NCBI GenBank assembly: GCA_012934845.2
Contig: WNNJ02000974.1
Span: 53,110-117,109, forward strand
DNA: 64,000 nucleotides
Direction: 5' to 3'
From: Pomphorhynchus laevis
Lineage: Eukaryota > Acanthocephala > Palaeacanthocephala > Echinorhynchida > Pomphorhynchidae
In this document: positions 43,880-54,544 of the stretch, piece by piece
Layout of the letters: every line of letters begins with the position of its first letter
Position numbering within the stretch: the first letter of the stretch is position 1
Notes under the pieces: generated by a model
What the model was told of the DNA's origin: nothing
Database searches by the model: none
What the model saw: the letters and a program-made list of their open reading frames with translations, nothing else
Program-made: the position numbers and the translations under genes

Positions 43880-45800
43880 AGGGTTGATACATGTCATTTA
43901 TATATTGTAAAGGAAAAATATCCACTATTCAGACAAATATTTATTTGAACGTTTCGGTTTTTGCGGAAATCGCTTAAACCTTATTCAGCTTATTTAAAAA
44001 TTCAGGAAGTCAACAATACATTATCAGTACGGTAACAAGAAAAATAAAAATAAATAAATATAGAAAAATAAATAAAGCAAAACCTTGTGTACTATCATGT
44101 AATGTCTTGCCAATGGAAAATATGCTCTGAATTCAATCCCGTATCAAGATATGTACTGAGTTTTCCAATCCATCGCATTTCCTCTTTTAGTCGCTTAGAG
44201 ATATCGGATTCAGTTGTGATTACAGTATATTCGAAGAGATCATTTTTTCGTGTGTAAGAGCATGTTTAATTGCATTATCAGTTTCTAGTTCTTTCTTGAG
44301 ATGTGCTCTTCGATTTGTCAATCGATCACGTATGCCTCTCCATGCTTGTCCAGCATATTGAGCAGGAAATTTAGTACAATCTGCAAGATATATTGCACCA
44401 GGTGTTGTGCAATCGTTTTGACCAATAATTGAATATTTTTGGTTAGTTACATTACTTTTATACCTTGTTGTCTCTTTTATTTGGCTACAGCATTCGGTAT
44501 GTGGTAGATTCTACACGATTCCAAAAATACATAACCCTCAACGGCGATGCGTCCACAGATCTATTATCAGCACAAATGGAACACCCACTGAAACGTTAAG
44601 TCAGCTACTTCATAAATTTCTCCAGCCTTTACTGATACTATGATTCATACCTACAGAACACAAAAATTTCTTGAAAATATTAGTAAATACATAAATGTCT
44701 AAAACAAACATGTTCAATTTGCAACAATGGATGTAACTTCTTTGGATACCAGTATACCACACGAACGAGGAATAGAAGCAATAGTAGAAATTATGAATAC
44801 AACGAAGTGGCAAAAAACAAAAATCAACTTTGTCAAAGAGGCACTAGATATTGTACTAAACAACAATATATTCTCGTTTAGTAATAATATAAAGACAAGT
44901 CAGCGGAACAGCCATGACCACATCGATGGCAACGGATTATGCTATTTTGTTTATGCATCACCTCAAACAGAAACTATTGTATCAATCTACAATAAAGCCT
45001 TTAATGTATATGAGGTATGTATGATGTGTTTATTGCTCTTCCTGAAGACAAAGACAGTATTAACAAATTTAGAAATTATGAATGGTGACCAGGACATCAC
45101 CTTTGCATCAAATATCAGTAAACCTTTAATTTTCTTGGACGTTCAAATATATACATATAGACATGGAAAAACGTATACAACAATTTACAGAAAACCCTTT
45201 TACAAATAAAAATTGACGGTATATGTCAAAAGTGTCAAAAAAGTCGATGTAAGTGATGTAGCCAAATAAAAGAGACAACAAGGTATAAAAGTAATGTAAC
45301 TAACCAAAAATATTCAATTATTGGTCAAAACGATTGCACAACACCTGGTGCAATATATCTTGCAGATTGTACTAAATTTCCTGCTCAATATGCTGGGCAA
45401 GCATGTGGAGGCATACGTGATCGATTGACAAATCGAAGAGCACATCTCAAGAAAGAACTAGAAACTGATAATGCAATTAAACATGCTCTTACACACGAAA
45501 AAATGATCCCTTCGAATATACTGTAATCACAACTGAATCCGATATCTCTAAGCGACTAAAAGAGGAAATGCGATGGATTGGAACACTCAGTACAGATCTC
45601 GATACGGGATTGAATTCAGAGCATATTTTCCATTGGCAAGACATTACATGATAGTACACAAGGTTTTACTTTATTTATTTTTCTATATTTATTTATTTTT
45701 ATTTTTCTTGTTACCGTACTGATAATGTATTGTTGACTTCCTGAATTTTTAAATAATCTGAATAAGGTTTAAACGATTTCTGCAAAAACCGAAACGTTCA
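43880..45800 (+). mobile_element. Penelope-like element flanked by inverted copies of its own 3' third
   Basis: Plus strand: an RT fragment at 44500-44760 (FYTIPKIHNPQ.., STNGTPTETLSQ, FATMDVTSLDTSIPHERGIE, the PLE motif A form of VTSLYTNIP), then at 45220-45540 KSRCKCC, NCTTPGAIYLADCTKFPAQY-like sequence, AGQACGGIRDRLTNRRAHLK, and EEMRWIGTLSTDL with a stop after HFHWQDIT-like residues near 45650. The 45330-45800 segment is repeated in reverse at 43960-44480. The RT catalytic YxDD box is not seen. Inverted terminal repeats of this sort are known for Penelope-like elements. Confidence 0.8.
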
Positions 45801-45819
45801 ATTCGTTTAGAGATAATAA

Positions 45820-46850
45820 GCTTCAGTTTCATACTCGTAGATTTTGCCAATAACCGGAGTTCAATAACCGGAGGCTTTATTATCACTCCTAGGCGAGTTG
45901 ATGGTAGTCAGCAGCAATCATCAGTAGGGTAAACTACCATCACTCGTTTCGACAGCCTTGTGATATATTTAAAAGGCAACTCCGAGAATTTGCTAATGTA
46001 GTAGCCTGGGCATAGTCACTTTAAACTAACAACGGGATTTCCGGATCATCCTTATTTAATTCGGCAGAAATTTTAATTGCTGTCTTTTTTTGCTTTCTCA
46101 CATGATCCTTTGAGGATGCATGTTTATAATTTAATAGTTGAATTGTTCACACTGTTCCCCGCGAGCTCTCAAGCTAGAGTTTGATAATCAAGTATTTTGC
46201 CAAACACCGGAGTTCGATTACAAGCAGATCAAATTTCTTTATAAAAATGTATCATAAAAGAATCCTATGAGAAAGCTAGCAACGACATCAATAAAATTTT
46301 CTGCGAATAAATTAGGATGATTCGGAAAGCACGTGGTTTGTTAAAAGAGGCTATACCCTTGCTTCCACGTCAGCAAATGCTCAGAGATGTATTTTTAATA
46401 TATCACAAGGCAGCCGAAACGACTGATGGTAGTTCACCCTACTGATGAGTGCTTCCAGCTACCACCAGAATGCCTAGGAGTAATATCGAAGTCTGCTCTG
46501 CATGTAACCGAACATCGGAGTTTGGCAAAATTCTTGATTATATATAATTTTAAATCCGATTGTGTAAAACTGTGCTCCGGGAGCTAATAAGCATTATTAT
46601 TATAATTGTAAATGTTGCCAAAAACTGGAGTAGAGCAGACTTCCTTATCACTCCTAGAGGAGCTGATGGTAGCCGGCAGCACTTATCATTAGGGCTAACT
46701 ACCATCAGTCGTTTCGGCTGCCTTGTGATATATTAAGAAGGCATCTCCGAGAATTTGCTTACGTGGTAGCATGGGCATTGCATCTTTAAACTAACCATGT
46801 GCTTTACGGATCATCCTAATTTTATTCAGCAGGAATTTTACTTGCTGTCG
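45820..46850. mobile_element. PLE terminal-repeat cluster (family 1)
   Basis: Inverted copy at about 45815-46050, partial copy at 46170-46330, direct copy at 46330-46600 and inverted copy at about 46600-46830. They share TATCACTCCTAG, GATGGTAG, GCTGCCTTGTGATATATT and AATTTGCT with 4.69-5.49 kb. A TATATATATATA tract follows at 46868. Confidence 0.7.
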
Positions 46851-46879
46851 TTCAGCAAGTAAAGACTATATATATATAT

Positions 46880-48050
46880 ACTAAGATAATTGTTTGACCA
46901 CATTCGGAGATCCTCTAATGGGATGTCAGCCATATAGTTCAATTCAATTAATCAACCCGAATAATACAAGCAGTTGCGAAAATTAATGATTTATTTAAGA
47001 CGTTTCGGCGATTAAGCCTTTGTCAATCTAAAATACAAGCAATACAAAATACAAATCTCAATATATACATGCTCAACTATGTTATGTCTTTCCACCTAAA
47101 AAGATAATTATCATTACAGCCGTATGGTTCATCTGAAAATAGATATCCTACTAATTGTTGTTCTCGAAACATTATTTCTTTATTATCTTTAATGTCACTC
47201 TCTATTACAGCATATTCCATTGCATCGTCATTCCCATGAGAGAGCATGTGGGAAATTGCACCGTCCATCGCCTTTTTGTTTTTGTATTGTGATCGTCTCA
47301 AGTTAAGGCGGCGTGCTAATGTTTGTGACGTCTGCCCAACATATTGGACATTGCAATTAGCTTTTTTACATGTTGCAATGTATATGTTGTTAGCGCTTTT
47401 ACAGTTTTGGTGCCTTTAATTTTAAATATGGCTCCAGTTTTTGAGCTTACTATGACGTTTGTGCTATTTATTTTGGTACAAGACATGCACCTTTTGTCAT
47501 TACATGGCGCACATCCATTATGCCTAGCTGTGTAATGATGCGTGTTAAATTTAGATTTTACCGTATATAATTAATCTGGTCGCCAAAAATATGTGTGTTC
47601 TATATTGATACCTTTTCCTTTGTCGCACATCAATTGACCTATCCACCGTTGTTCTTATTTTTTGCAAGTGACTTTTTCATCGACATTGTCCGCTATAACA
47701 CAATATGTGAAGCAATCAATGGTGGTATCGCGGCATTTGACACAATGATTAACTATGGCGTCTCGGTTGACTAACTTCTTTATTAAATCGCTTCGGCGGT
47801 CATTTAATCTTACATCCACTTTCGCCTACATACTGTGCATGACACTTTTGACAGTTTGCAACATAAATTATACCAGTTGTGGCGCATGTGATGTTTTGAT
47901 TTATTTTGTAGTTTAGATTAGTATATTTACTTTTAAAACATTTTCTTTCTTCTACCTGTTGACAACATTTCGTTCTACTTCTATTGCATTTTGTAAAACC
48001 TGTTTGTCAGGTTTTAATTGACCAATAATTGTCATGATATATGTTACGTG
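46880..48050 (-). mobile_element. Penelope-like element fragment with GIY-YIG nuclease
   Basis: The minus-strand frame 47301-47077 encodes the nuclease C-terminus: MRRSQYKNKKAMDGAISHML, SHGNDDAMEYAVIES and FREQQLVGYLFSDE, ending YLFRWKDIT. Upstream on the minus strand (47400-47330) are CKKANCNVQYVGQTSQTLAR and LNLRRS, the GIY-YIG signature. A second similar nuclease stretch (GCHAQYVGESG-like, LNDRRSDLI) lies at 47760-47900, so two partly overlapping copies are present. The terminal motif GACAAAGGCTTAATCGCCGA then AACG is at about 46985-47010 on the minus strand. Confidence 0.75.
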
Positions 48051-48054
48051 CAAC

Positions 48055-48925
48055 GATATCATATCATCTTTATTGTATTAATTATGAATATGCTGTTTCC
48101 ATATACTGCAATATCTTATATTGCTCAAGCGTATTACATTTGATAAGATATGTTTAGCCTTTATACCTGAACGAATATTTTAAAGTTTAATTGAGTGTGT
48201 ATATATCATTTTAACAGAAAAGTGGAAAATTTTATGTATATTATTGTTACATGATCTGGAAAATTATCAACGAAAATAACGTTTATATTCAACAAATTAA
48301 GCATGAATATCATGTGTTTAATTATATAATTAGCAAATAATTTTTTATTCTCTTAACTTATAATTGTTGAATACAAAGTCTCCATTAACTGAAAAAATTA
48401 AACTGGGAATTTTCCTAAATTTTTTTACTTGTTTACTGATAAATTGTCAACAATTTGAAACTTTACAATGACATAGTTGTTTAGAATATACTTTTTAAGC
48501 AGAACTTTCGAATTTGTAGAAATTAATTATTAATGTTTTTAAATCAAAGTATTTTTTGATGGATGGTTGCTATTAAGAGAACTTGGTGATCTCATTACGG
48601 TTAATAGTTACTTCAACACAAAAATAAGCATTTGTTAATGATGACAGCTATAATTCGAGTTATGATTTAGGAAATCCATTATCTTAAAATATAGTTAATT
48701 AGTAATCCTAATTAAGAAATTATCATTAATCGTAAAAATGCCACATTAGTTTATTTTAAATTTTAGAGGAAAATCAACAAAATATAAATAATCATTAAAA
48801 CAAAACAGTTTTCTAAGTGTCTTACAAATACAAATCAAAGTGTTTTTTTATTAAAAGAGACGCATCATATTTGTGAGGTTTGATTAAGCGAGTCAACAAC
48901 ATATCACTTGTATATCCTATCTTAA
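48055..48925. other. AT-rich spacer
   Basis: No gene seen. The words TGTGAGGTTTGATTAAGCGA then GTCAACAACAT at about 48872 recur at 50569 as TGTGAGGTTTGCTTTAGTGA then GTCAACGACAT, so this is a piece of some repeat. Confidence 0.45.
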
Positions 48926-48934
48926 TTATATATT

Positions 48935-49100
48935 ACACGGCATATGATATATTAATCAGTTCATAACAATTGAGTTTTAAGAATTCTTACTCGTTAAAAA
49001 TCTAAATTATATAAAATCTTAAGATTAAAAAAATTTTAAAAATTATATATAGTGCAAAATACGTCGACTCAGTCAAATGGTCTGATTTCAAATTATGTTA
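48935..49100 (+). mobile_element. 3'-terminal stub of the endonuclease-less PLE family
   Basis: It contains ATATTAATCAGTTCATAACA, an AT-rich spacer, and the terminus AAATACGTCGACTCAGTCAA then ATGGTCTGATTT. Confidence 0.6.
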
Positions 49101-49429
49101 TGTTTTACTGCTCATGCTATTAGGGGTATTTAACGAAATATAAAAAATATTTCTTTTTTGATTGATCCTGCACACAAATTCTAAATTTGATAGATGGATC
49201 AAAATCACTTATTTTGAAACATAAATGTATGCATGATTCAAAATTTTCATTTAATTTAAATAAGTTCTATTTAGAATTGAAGTGGACTGAAAGTTAGTCA
49301 CATTAGCCACTTTAAAAGTATTCTTTGCTATTTTGTTTGAATTTGGGATCTATCCACATTAGTAATGAAAATACCATTCAGAATTATGCTAACAGCTTTT
49401 ATGACATTGGCATTTTTAACTGGCAAAAT

Positions 49430-50400
49430 GTTAGACGCCAGTTAAACATAGGATTGATGAAATGAAATAACTTATTTACTTCAATATTTCGGCTAAATGT
49501 TGTAGCCCTTTTCAAGACATTTTTACAAATTAATTTGAGTACAAGAACAAAAATCAAAGTAACAAATCAAAGTAGAATTAACTTTAAAGAATAATGATAC
49601 CTGAAAATATACAAAAAATCATTGAATAACATAAATAATCAATGTATTAAAGCAAAATGGCTCTTAAATTGTAATTATTTTTATTTTGCTGCATTCCATT
49701 CAGCTTTTGTTAATCACAGACTCAGTTTCAGGATTCTGCATAAGTTAGATTCTCTCTTTAAAGCACTCACATTATCAAAATAAATCCTTGGATTGAGTCA
49801 ACTTGTGATTAAGTACCACTACAGACACGTCATCATTATCACTTTATTAAAATGCTCCTTTAAACGCATGCCTTTGATCGTATAATCCAACTTTAAATAT
49901 ACCACACCATGGTTACATTATACTCTGGCTTTAGTTCGAACAACGCCACAAGAGTACCTTTCTTAGGACAATATATTATCATATCAATCACATTACCTGT
50001 TTGTAAATTGTCGAGTAATTGCCTAATGTAATTGTCGTTAATAAAAGTAAAAAATAACAAAAGCTCAGAATAATCCTTTTATTTAGTTTGTTCGATGATT
50101 GAAAAGGTTTTATTTAATGTACGATAGGTTTGTTTAGTCGCCCACGATGGAAATTCACGAATGGCATGCTTTATGGATTTAATAGATTGATTATTTCCCG
50201 TAATTTAGCAGCTTTTATGCTTTTGTGTTTCATAATTCTTTCGCGTTGATTATATGTTTTTACTTTAATTTTATTCTTGCACTCAAATCAGGTTTTAAAA
50301 TTTTTCCTGAAAAGGCTATTATGTTTAGCCGAAATATTGAAATAAATAATTCATTTTATTTTATTAATCATGCGCTGGTAATTAAACTATGCCAATTAAA
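49430..50400 (-). mobile_element. Penelope-like fragment between inverted terminal motifs
   Basis: Terminal motifs CTTGAAAAGGGCTACA..TAGCCGAAATATTG (minus, about 49480-49525) and CTGAAAAGGCTATTATGTTT then AGCCGAAATATTG (plus, about 50305-50340) face each other. Between them the minus strand carries decayed GIY-YIG tail sequence (LNPRIYFDNVSALKRESNLC). The plus-strand frame at 50225-50497 overlaps the motif and is not a gene. Confidence 0.6.
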
Positions 50401-50499
50401 AATCGTAAATACAGCTGTCAAAAGCATTAACTGGATTTCAAACACTAAAATTTACACCTTTCACAAATGTAAAACACTTGTAAAATATTTAGCTTGAGC

Positions 50500-52345
50500 C
50501 ATTCGTAAGCTGCATTTAATGATAGACACGAGTCCAAGTTCTTTATTAAACGAGTTTATATTTTGTATGTGAGGTTTGCTTTAGTGAGTCAACGACATGC
50601 TTTGCTTGCATTTCCAAATTTTCTGCATTTTATTCATATTCCAAACAAAAAGTAGAAAGACAGCGGTGCTCTAATGTACTCTTACTTCAATTTTGAAGTA
50701 ATTCAAATTACTATCATCTGTAAAATAGTTGAAGCAATCAACGCATCTTCTCTTCGTTACAAAAAAATTTTATTCTCTCTACAAGCAGAAACATCAATAA
50801 ACTATGCCAACACATCTTTAGCAGGTTGCATAATATAATTTTTATTACCAATGGCAGGCAGAAATAGCATGCATGTGTATATAAATAGTCGAAAAAAACA
50901 ATGGAATTTGAGAGAATAAAATTTTAAATTTTTCATGCTTTGGAAAATATGACGTCAACAAAAATGATACACAATTGAACAAGGCACTATTGGATTGGTT
51001 CTAATATCACAGTTTGTTTTGTACGTTGACACATTTTATGATCGTATAATTTTATTAATTTTTGCACCTTAAATTTTCAAGTGTTTCTTCATATAGTGTC
51101 ATTTAATTAAGAAAATTTGCTAATGATATAATGGAATGAGAATAGTAATTTAGGATATTTGTTGATTCTACACACATATTATTTGTTGATTTAATTGCTC
51201 TCAAAATTATTTGAAGAAAAGTAAATTGGGAAGATCTTTTTAACTTTGAACACGATTTTTCTTATATAGGCATTGTTAGAAAAGCTGATAAATGATTTTT
51301 GGAAGTTTCTCAGTTTTGCTGGCGATGCGTGTGATAAACAAGTAAAATTTTAAAATATTAATAAAAATGTTCTCGACTTGTATTTCTTCAAACACATAAA
51401 TAAGCACTGTACCAGTTTAGTGTTGTGTAATTTAGTAAATATAGTAACAATACTAATGCTTTATCTATTTATTTTTTATACAAATGCTTTAATGCATTTT
51501 TCAATAGAAAAATATAGGAATTACACTTTTTATGAATTATTATAGTAATTAATATTAAAATTATGAAATCTGTGGTAATTATAGGCTTTATAATTCGTGA
51601 AAATATGTTTAATTTACCACAGCCAAAATATTATAATTATAAACATGAATAGTTAGATAGATTCATTTACGTTGCTTACCTTTATACTAATTAATTTTAA
51701 AACTGTTTCAATGCCCAAGTCTGTATGTAATCGAGGCTACAAGTCGATTCGAATATAAAGAAGAGTCGTAGTTTTAATATTTAGGGATCGCAGTGAACGC
51801 AGTTATGTCGTAATTGCATAGATCCGTTACAGTTAAAATGTTGTTAAGACGCCATGCCAAAATCGAAATTATCAATCATTGCTTTCACCTTCTATTAGTT
51901 TTTATGATGATCTTGAATTCTCGGAATAATGACGAGCATAATTAGATTTCAAATACAAACTATCGAGTTTTCACGGCGTAGCTTTGGTCTGTCTTATGTA
52001 TAATTCAAAGTTAAGTAATCCGCAATAAACTTTGTGTACATCCGCTGAATGTACACCGAGAAAGTCGCATGCAACATGTTAGAGGTATCCGAAGGTAAGT
52101 TGTGTTCTTCTACTGCTAATCAAAACTCCTGAAATAGTCTCGTAGTATTCTATATTTACGAAAATACATCTGGACCAAATGCTGACATATTTATTTATGT
52201 CATGTCAATGTTATGCTATATCTACAAAGTCAGTATTTAATTCCCTCACTTTGATAATTGAATAGCCGCATTTATAAATTTAACATCAGCAAGAAATAAA
52301 AGTAACAAATTTGTGGTAACTTGCTTTTATCCTGTTATTTACATA
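50500..52345. other. Intergenic stretch with one possible first exon
   Basis: Mostly AT-rich with no gene. At 52075 an ATG opens MLEVSE and meets a GTAAGT donor at 52094 (GAAG|GTAAGTTG), which could be a first coding exon or 5' UTR exon of a plus-strand gene; six codons are too little to judge. Confidence 0.35.
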
Positions 52346-52346
52346 A

Positions 52347-52347
<1 letters not shown>

Positions 52348-52422
<75 letters not shown>
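52348..52422. repeat. (TA)n microsatellite
   Basis: About 37 uninterrupted TA units some 290 bp upstream of the PLE-type RT frame. Confidence 0.95.
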
Positions 52423-52425
<3 letters not shown>

Positions 52426-52712
52426 CATGTCTTATTTTAAGATTAGCTAAATATATGTATTATGATTTCAGTAAAGATATGAACATTTATTCAACCCATT
52501 GTAATAGCGTTTGCGATACTTAATTATTGTTTTCTATGGTTAAATGACCACAATGAAATTGTCCTTTCAGGTACAATAAAACTTTCATTATTTTTGTTTC
52601 ATGCTATTTTTTCATTATACTTATAAAAATTAGACTAAACAAAAATCTAAATAGAAAATTTACAATTAGCCTACATAACCTTATACTAAAGATATGACTT
52701 TATACTAAAGTT

Positions 52713-54167
52713 ATGAACATTAAGATAAAAATTTGGAAAGATTATATATTTGATAAAATTAAAAATAAAATGAAAATAACAAACAATTATAAAAGGAAAG
52801 ATAAAATTAATAAAGATATGTATAAAGAACTTACTAAATTAAAGGATAACTATATAATAACAACTATTGATAAAGCTAGTAATAACTTTGTCTTCATATG
52901 CAAAAAGCTTTATTATGATATACTAATGAAAGAGGTTAATTCTAATGATTTAAATGTAAATCCAGCATATGAACGTAGTGAGTTGAGTTTCGAATCAATT
53001 ATTACAAGTCACTGTTCTATAATGGATAAAAAGGGTATAAAGGTTGAATTAGATAATAAAACTATACCTATATTATATTGGAATCCAAAATTACATAAAA
53101 ATCCAATAAAACCTAGGTTCATATGTAGTGCGTTTAAATGTACATTAAAACCACTTTCTGTTTATATGAATAAAATGCTTAAAGTAATTAAAGCACATTT
53201 TAAAAAATATTGCAAGGTAATCGAAATTAATACTGGTATAAAACACTATTTCAGTATTAATTCTACAAAAGAATTTTTAGAACAGACAAAAGGAATAAAT
53301 TTTCAAAATATAAATACATACGATTTTAGTACGCTTTATACAAATCTAGATTTAGTAGATATTAAAGAAGCGTTAGTAAAATTAATTAATCTTATATTCG
53401 GAAAAAGATATACATATATATGTTATAATAATTATAACGCCTATCTAACAAAAATTAAACCATCAAATAAATATAAATATATGGATAAAATTGAATTAAT
53501 AGAATCCTTAAATATTTTGATAAATCAAAATTATTTAAAAGTAGGGACATCTATATTTAGACAAGTAAAAGGTGTTCCAATGGGTGGTAATAGTAGCCCA
53601 ATTATAGCTGACTTGTTTTTAAGCTTTATAGAATATGAATTTGTTCATAACTGTGTAAAAACTAAATCTAAACAATATAAATATATGAAATATATGTTTC
53701 GATACATTGATGATATATGTGTATTTAATTCTAATAATTTTTATTCAATTAGTGAGCACATTTATCCAGAAAGCCTTATTCTTAACAAAACCAATATTAA
53801 TGATAAAGAAGGTGTATATCTAGATATGAACATTAAATTAACATTAACTAAAACTACTATTAATTTATATCGTAAAGATGACATATTTAAATTTACAAGA
53901 AACATATTTTTGCATGAGCATTCATGCATACCATATAATATAAAATATAATACATTAAATAATGAAATTTTAAGAATTGCAACAATATGTAATGATATTG
54001 GCTTTCTTAAAAATCATTTAAATAATTTAATAGATACATATTTTAAACTAGGTTACTATAAAAATAACATCAAGCAGAAAATAGTAAAATATATAAATCA
54101 ACACAATAATATAAAGAATAAATTTAAACTCTTAAGTGGCAAATTTTTATGGATGAATAATAAATAA
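52713..54167 (+). CDS. Penelope-like reverse transcriptase without GIY-YIG domain, open frame
   Basis: 484 residues from ATG to TAA. RT landmarks in order: IDKASNN at 52-58, YWNPKLHKNP at 122-131 and PRFICSA at 134-140, motif A TYDFSTLYTNLDL at 202-214 (D204), motif B RQVKGVPMGGNSSPIIADL at 283-301, motif C FRYIDDICVF at 329-338 (catalytic D333 and D334), then IYPESLILNKTN and VYLDMNIKL at 368-376. The C-terminus (LLSGKFLWMNNK) ends without any GIY-YIG nuclease or Cys cluster, unlike the other PLEs here. All RT catalytic residues are present and the frame is unbroken, so this copy looks young or recently active. The protein is very rich in K, N and I, following the AT-rich genome. The N-terminus may extend further in an unannotated exon or be complete. 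PLE assignment is firm at the RT level; the sub-lineage is not resolved. Confidence 0.88.
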   Translation: MNIKIKIWKDYIFDKIKNKMKITNNYKRKDKINKDMYKELTKLKDNYIITTIDKASNNFVFICKKLYYDILMKEVNSNDLNVNPAYERSELSFESIITSHCSIMDKKGIKVELDNKTIPILYWNPKLHKNPIKPRFICSAFKCTLKPLSVYMNKMLKVIKAHFKKYCKVIEINTGIKHYFSINSTKEFLEQTKGINFQNINTYDFSTLYTNLDLVDIKEALVKLINLIFGKRYTYICYNNYNAYLTKIKPSNKYKYMDKIELIESLNILINQNYLKVGTSIFRQVKGVPMGGNSSPIIADLFLSFIEYEFVHNCVKTKSKQYKYMKYMFRYIDDICVFNSNNFYSISEHIYPESLILNKTNINDKEGVYLDMNIKLTLTKTTINLYRKDDIFKFTRNIFLHEHSCIPYNIKYNTLNNEILRIATICNDIGFLKNHLNNLIDTYFKLGYYKNNIKQKIVKYINQHNNIKNKFKLLSGKFLWMNNK

Positions 54168-54345
54168 TATACTTTGCATTAGAATAAGATACTAGATAGT
54201 TATTTCAGAGGAAATACATCATTAGCATGTATTTGGCCCCGCTGCTATGTTGGGTAGAGGAGTTAGGGGCCGAAACCTGATAGCATAGCAGTTCCTCCTG
54301 ATGACCTCTAATTCTTATTCTGATACAACGTCTGTTATTTATTAG
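54168..54345 (+). ncRNA. Structured 3' module of the element (pseudoknot-capable RNA)
   Basis: Immediately after the stop codon: AGAATAAG (54180) pairs with CTTATTCT (54313). A hairpin AAATACAT-CATTAGC-ATGTATTT follows. GGCCCC (about 54235) pairs with GGGGCC (about 54266), and CTGCTATG (about 54242) pairs with CATAGCAG (about 54283), giving crossing helices, i.e. an H-type pseudoknot. GAAAC follows GGGGCC directly. The module is shared by the copies at 3.7, 31.0 and (partly) 31.45, 32.15 and 33.1 kb. Function is inferred only (RT recognition or self-cleavage). Confidence 0.55.
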
Positions 54346-54544
54346 TCAATTCATAAAAATGACGTTTATTTTAAATTTTATTTTTTATTTTTATTTTTTA
54401 ACTTGATTAAAATTATAGAAAATCTAAAAACAATTATTAATTTTATTATTTAATTATTAAATTTTGATTTAGCATTATTATGTTTTGTTTATTTTATAAT
54501 TATATAACAATACGTAGACTCAGTTAGCTGATTTAATTATACAT

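Larger units (their letters stand above)
52700..54540 (+). mobile_element. Longest copy of an endonuclease-less Penelope-like retroelement
   Basis: It comprises the open RT frame (52713-54167), the structured 3' module (54168-54345), an AT-rich spacer and the terminus ATACGTAGACTCAGTTAGCT at about 54510-54530. The 5' boundary is unclear: an AT-rich leader precedes the ATG and a (TA)n tract lies 290 bp upstream. Other copies in the window are truncated from the 5' side but share the 3' end, as expected for target-primed retrotransposition. Confidence 0.85.

Noticed and set aside
50225-50497. 90-residue plus-strand frame
   Set aside because: It runs across the PLE terminal motif at 50305-50340, so it is non-coding element sequence.
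54168-54345. Standard hammerhead or HDV-like ribozyme after the endonuclease-less RT
   Set aside because: GAAAC follows a closed stem but the bases before the stem's 5' strand are not CUGAUGA, and no P3 helix with the HDV loop can be drawn. Kept only as an uncharacterised pseudoknot.
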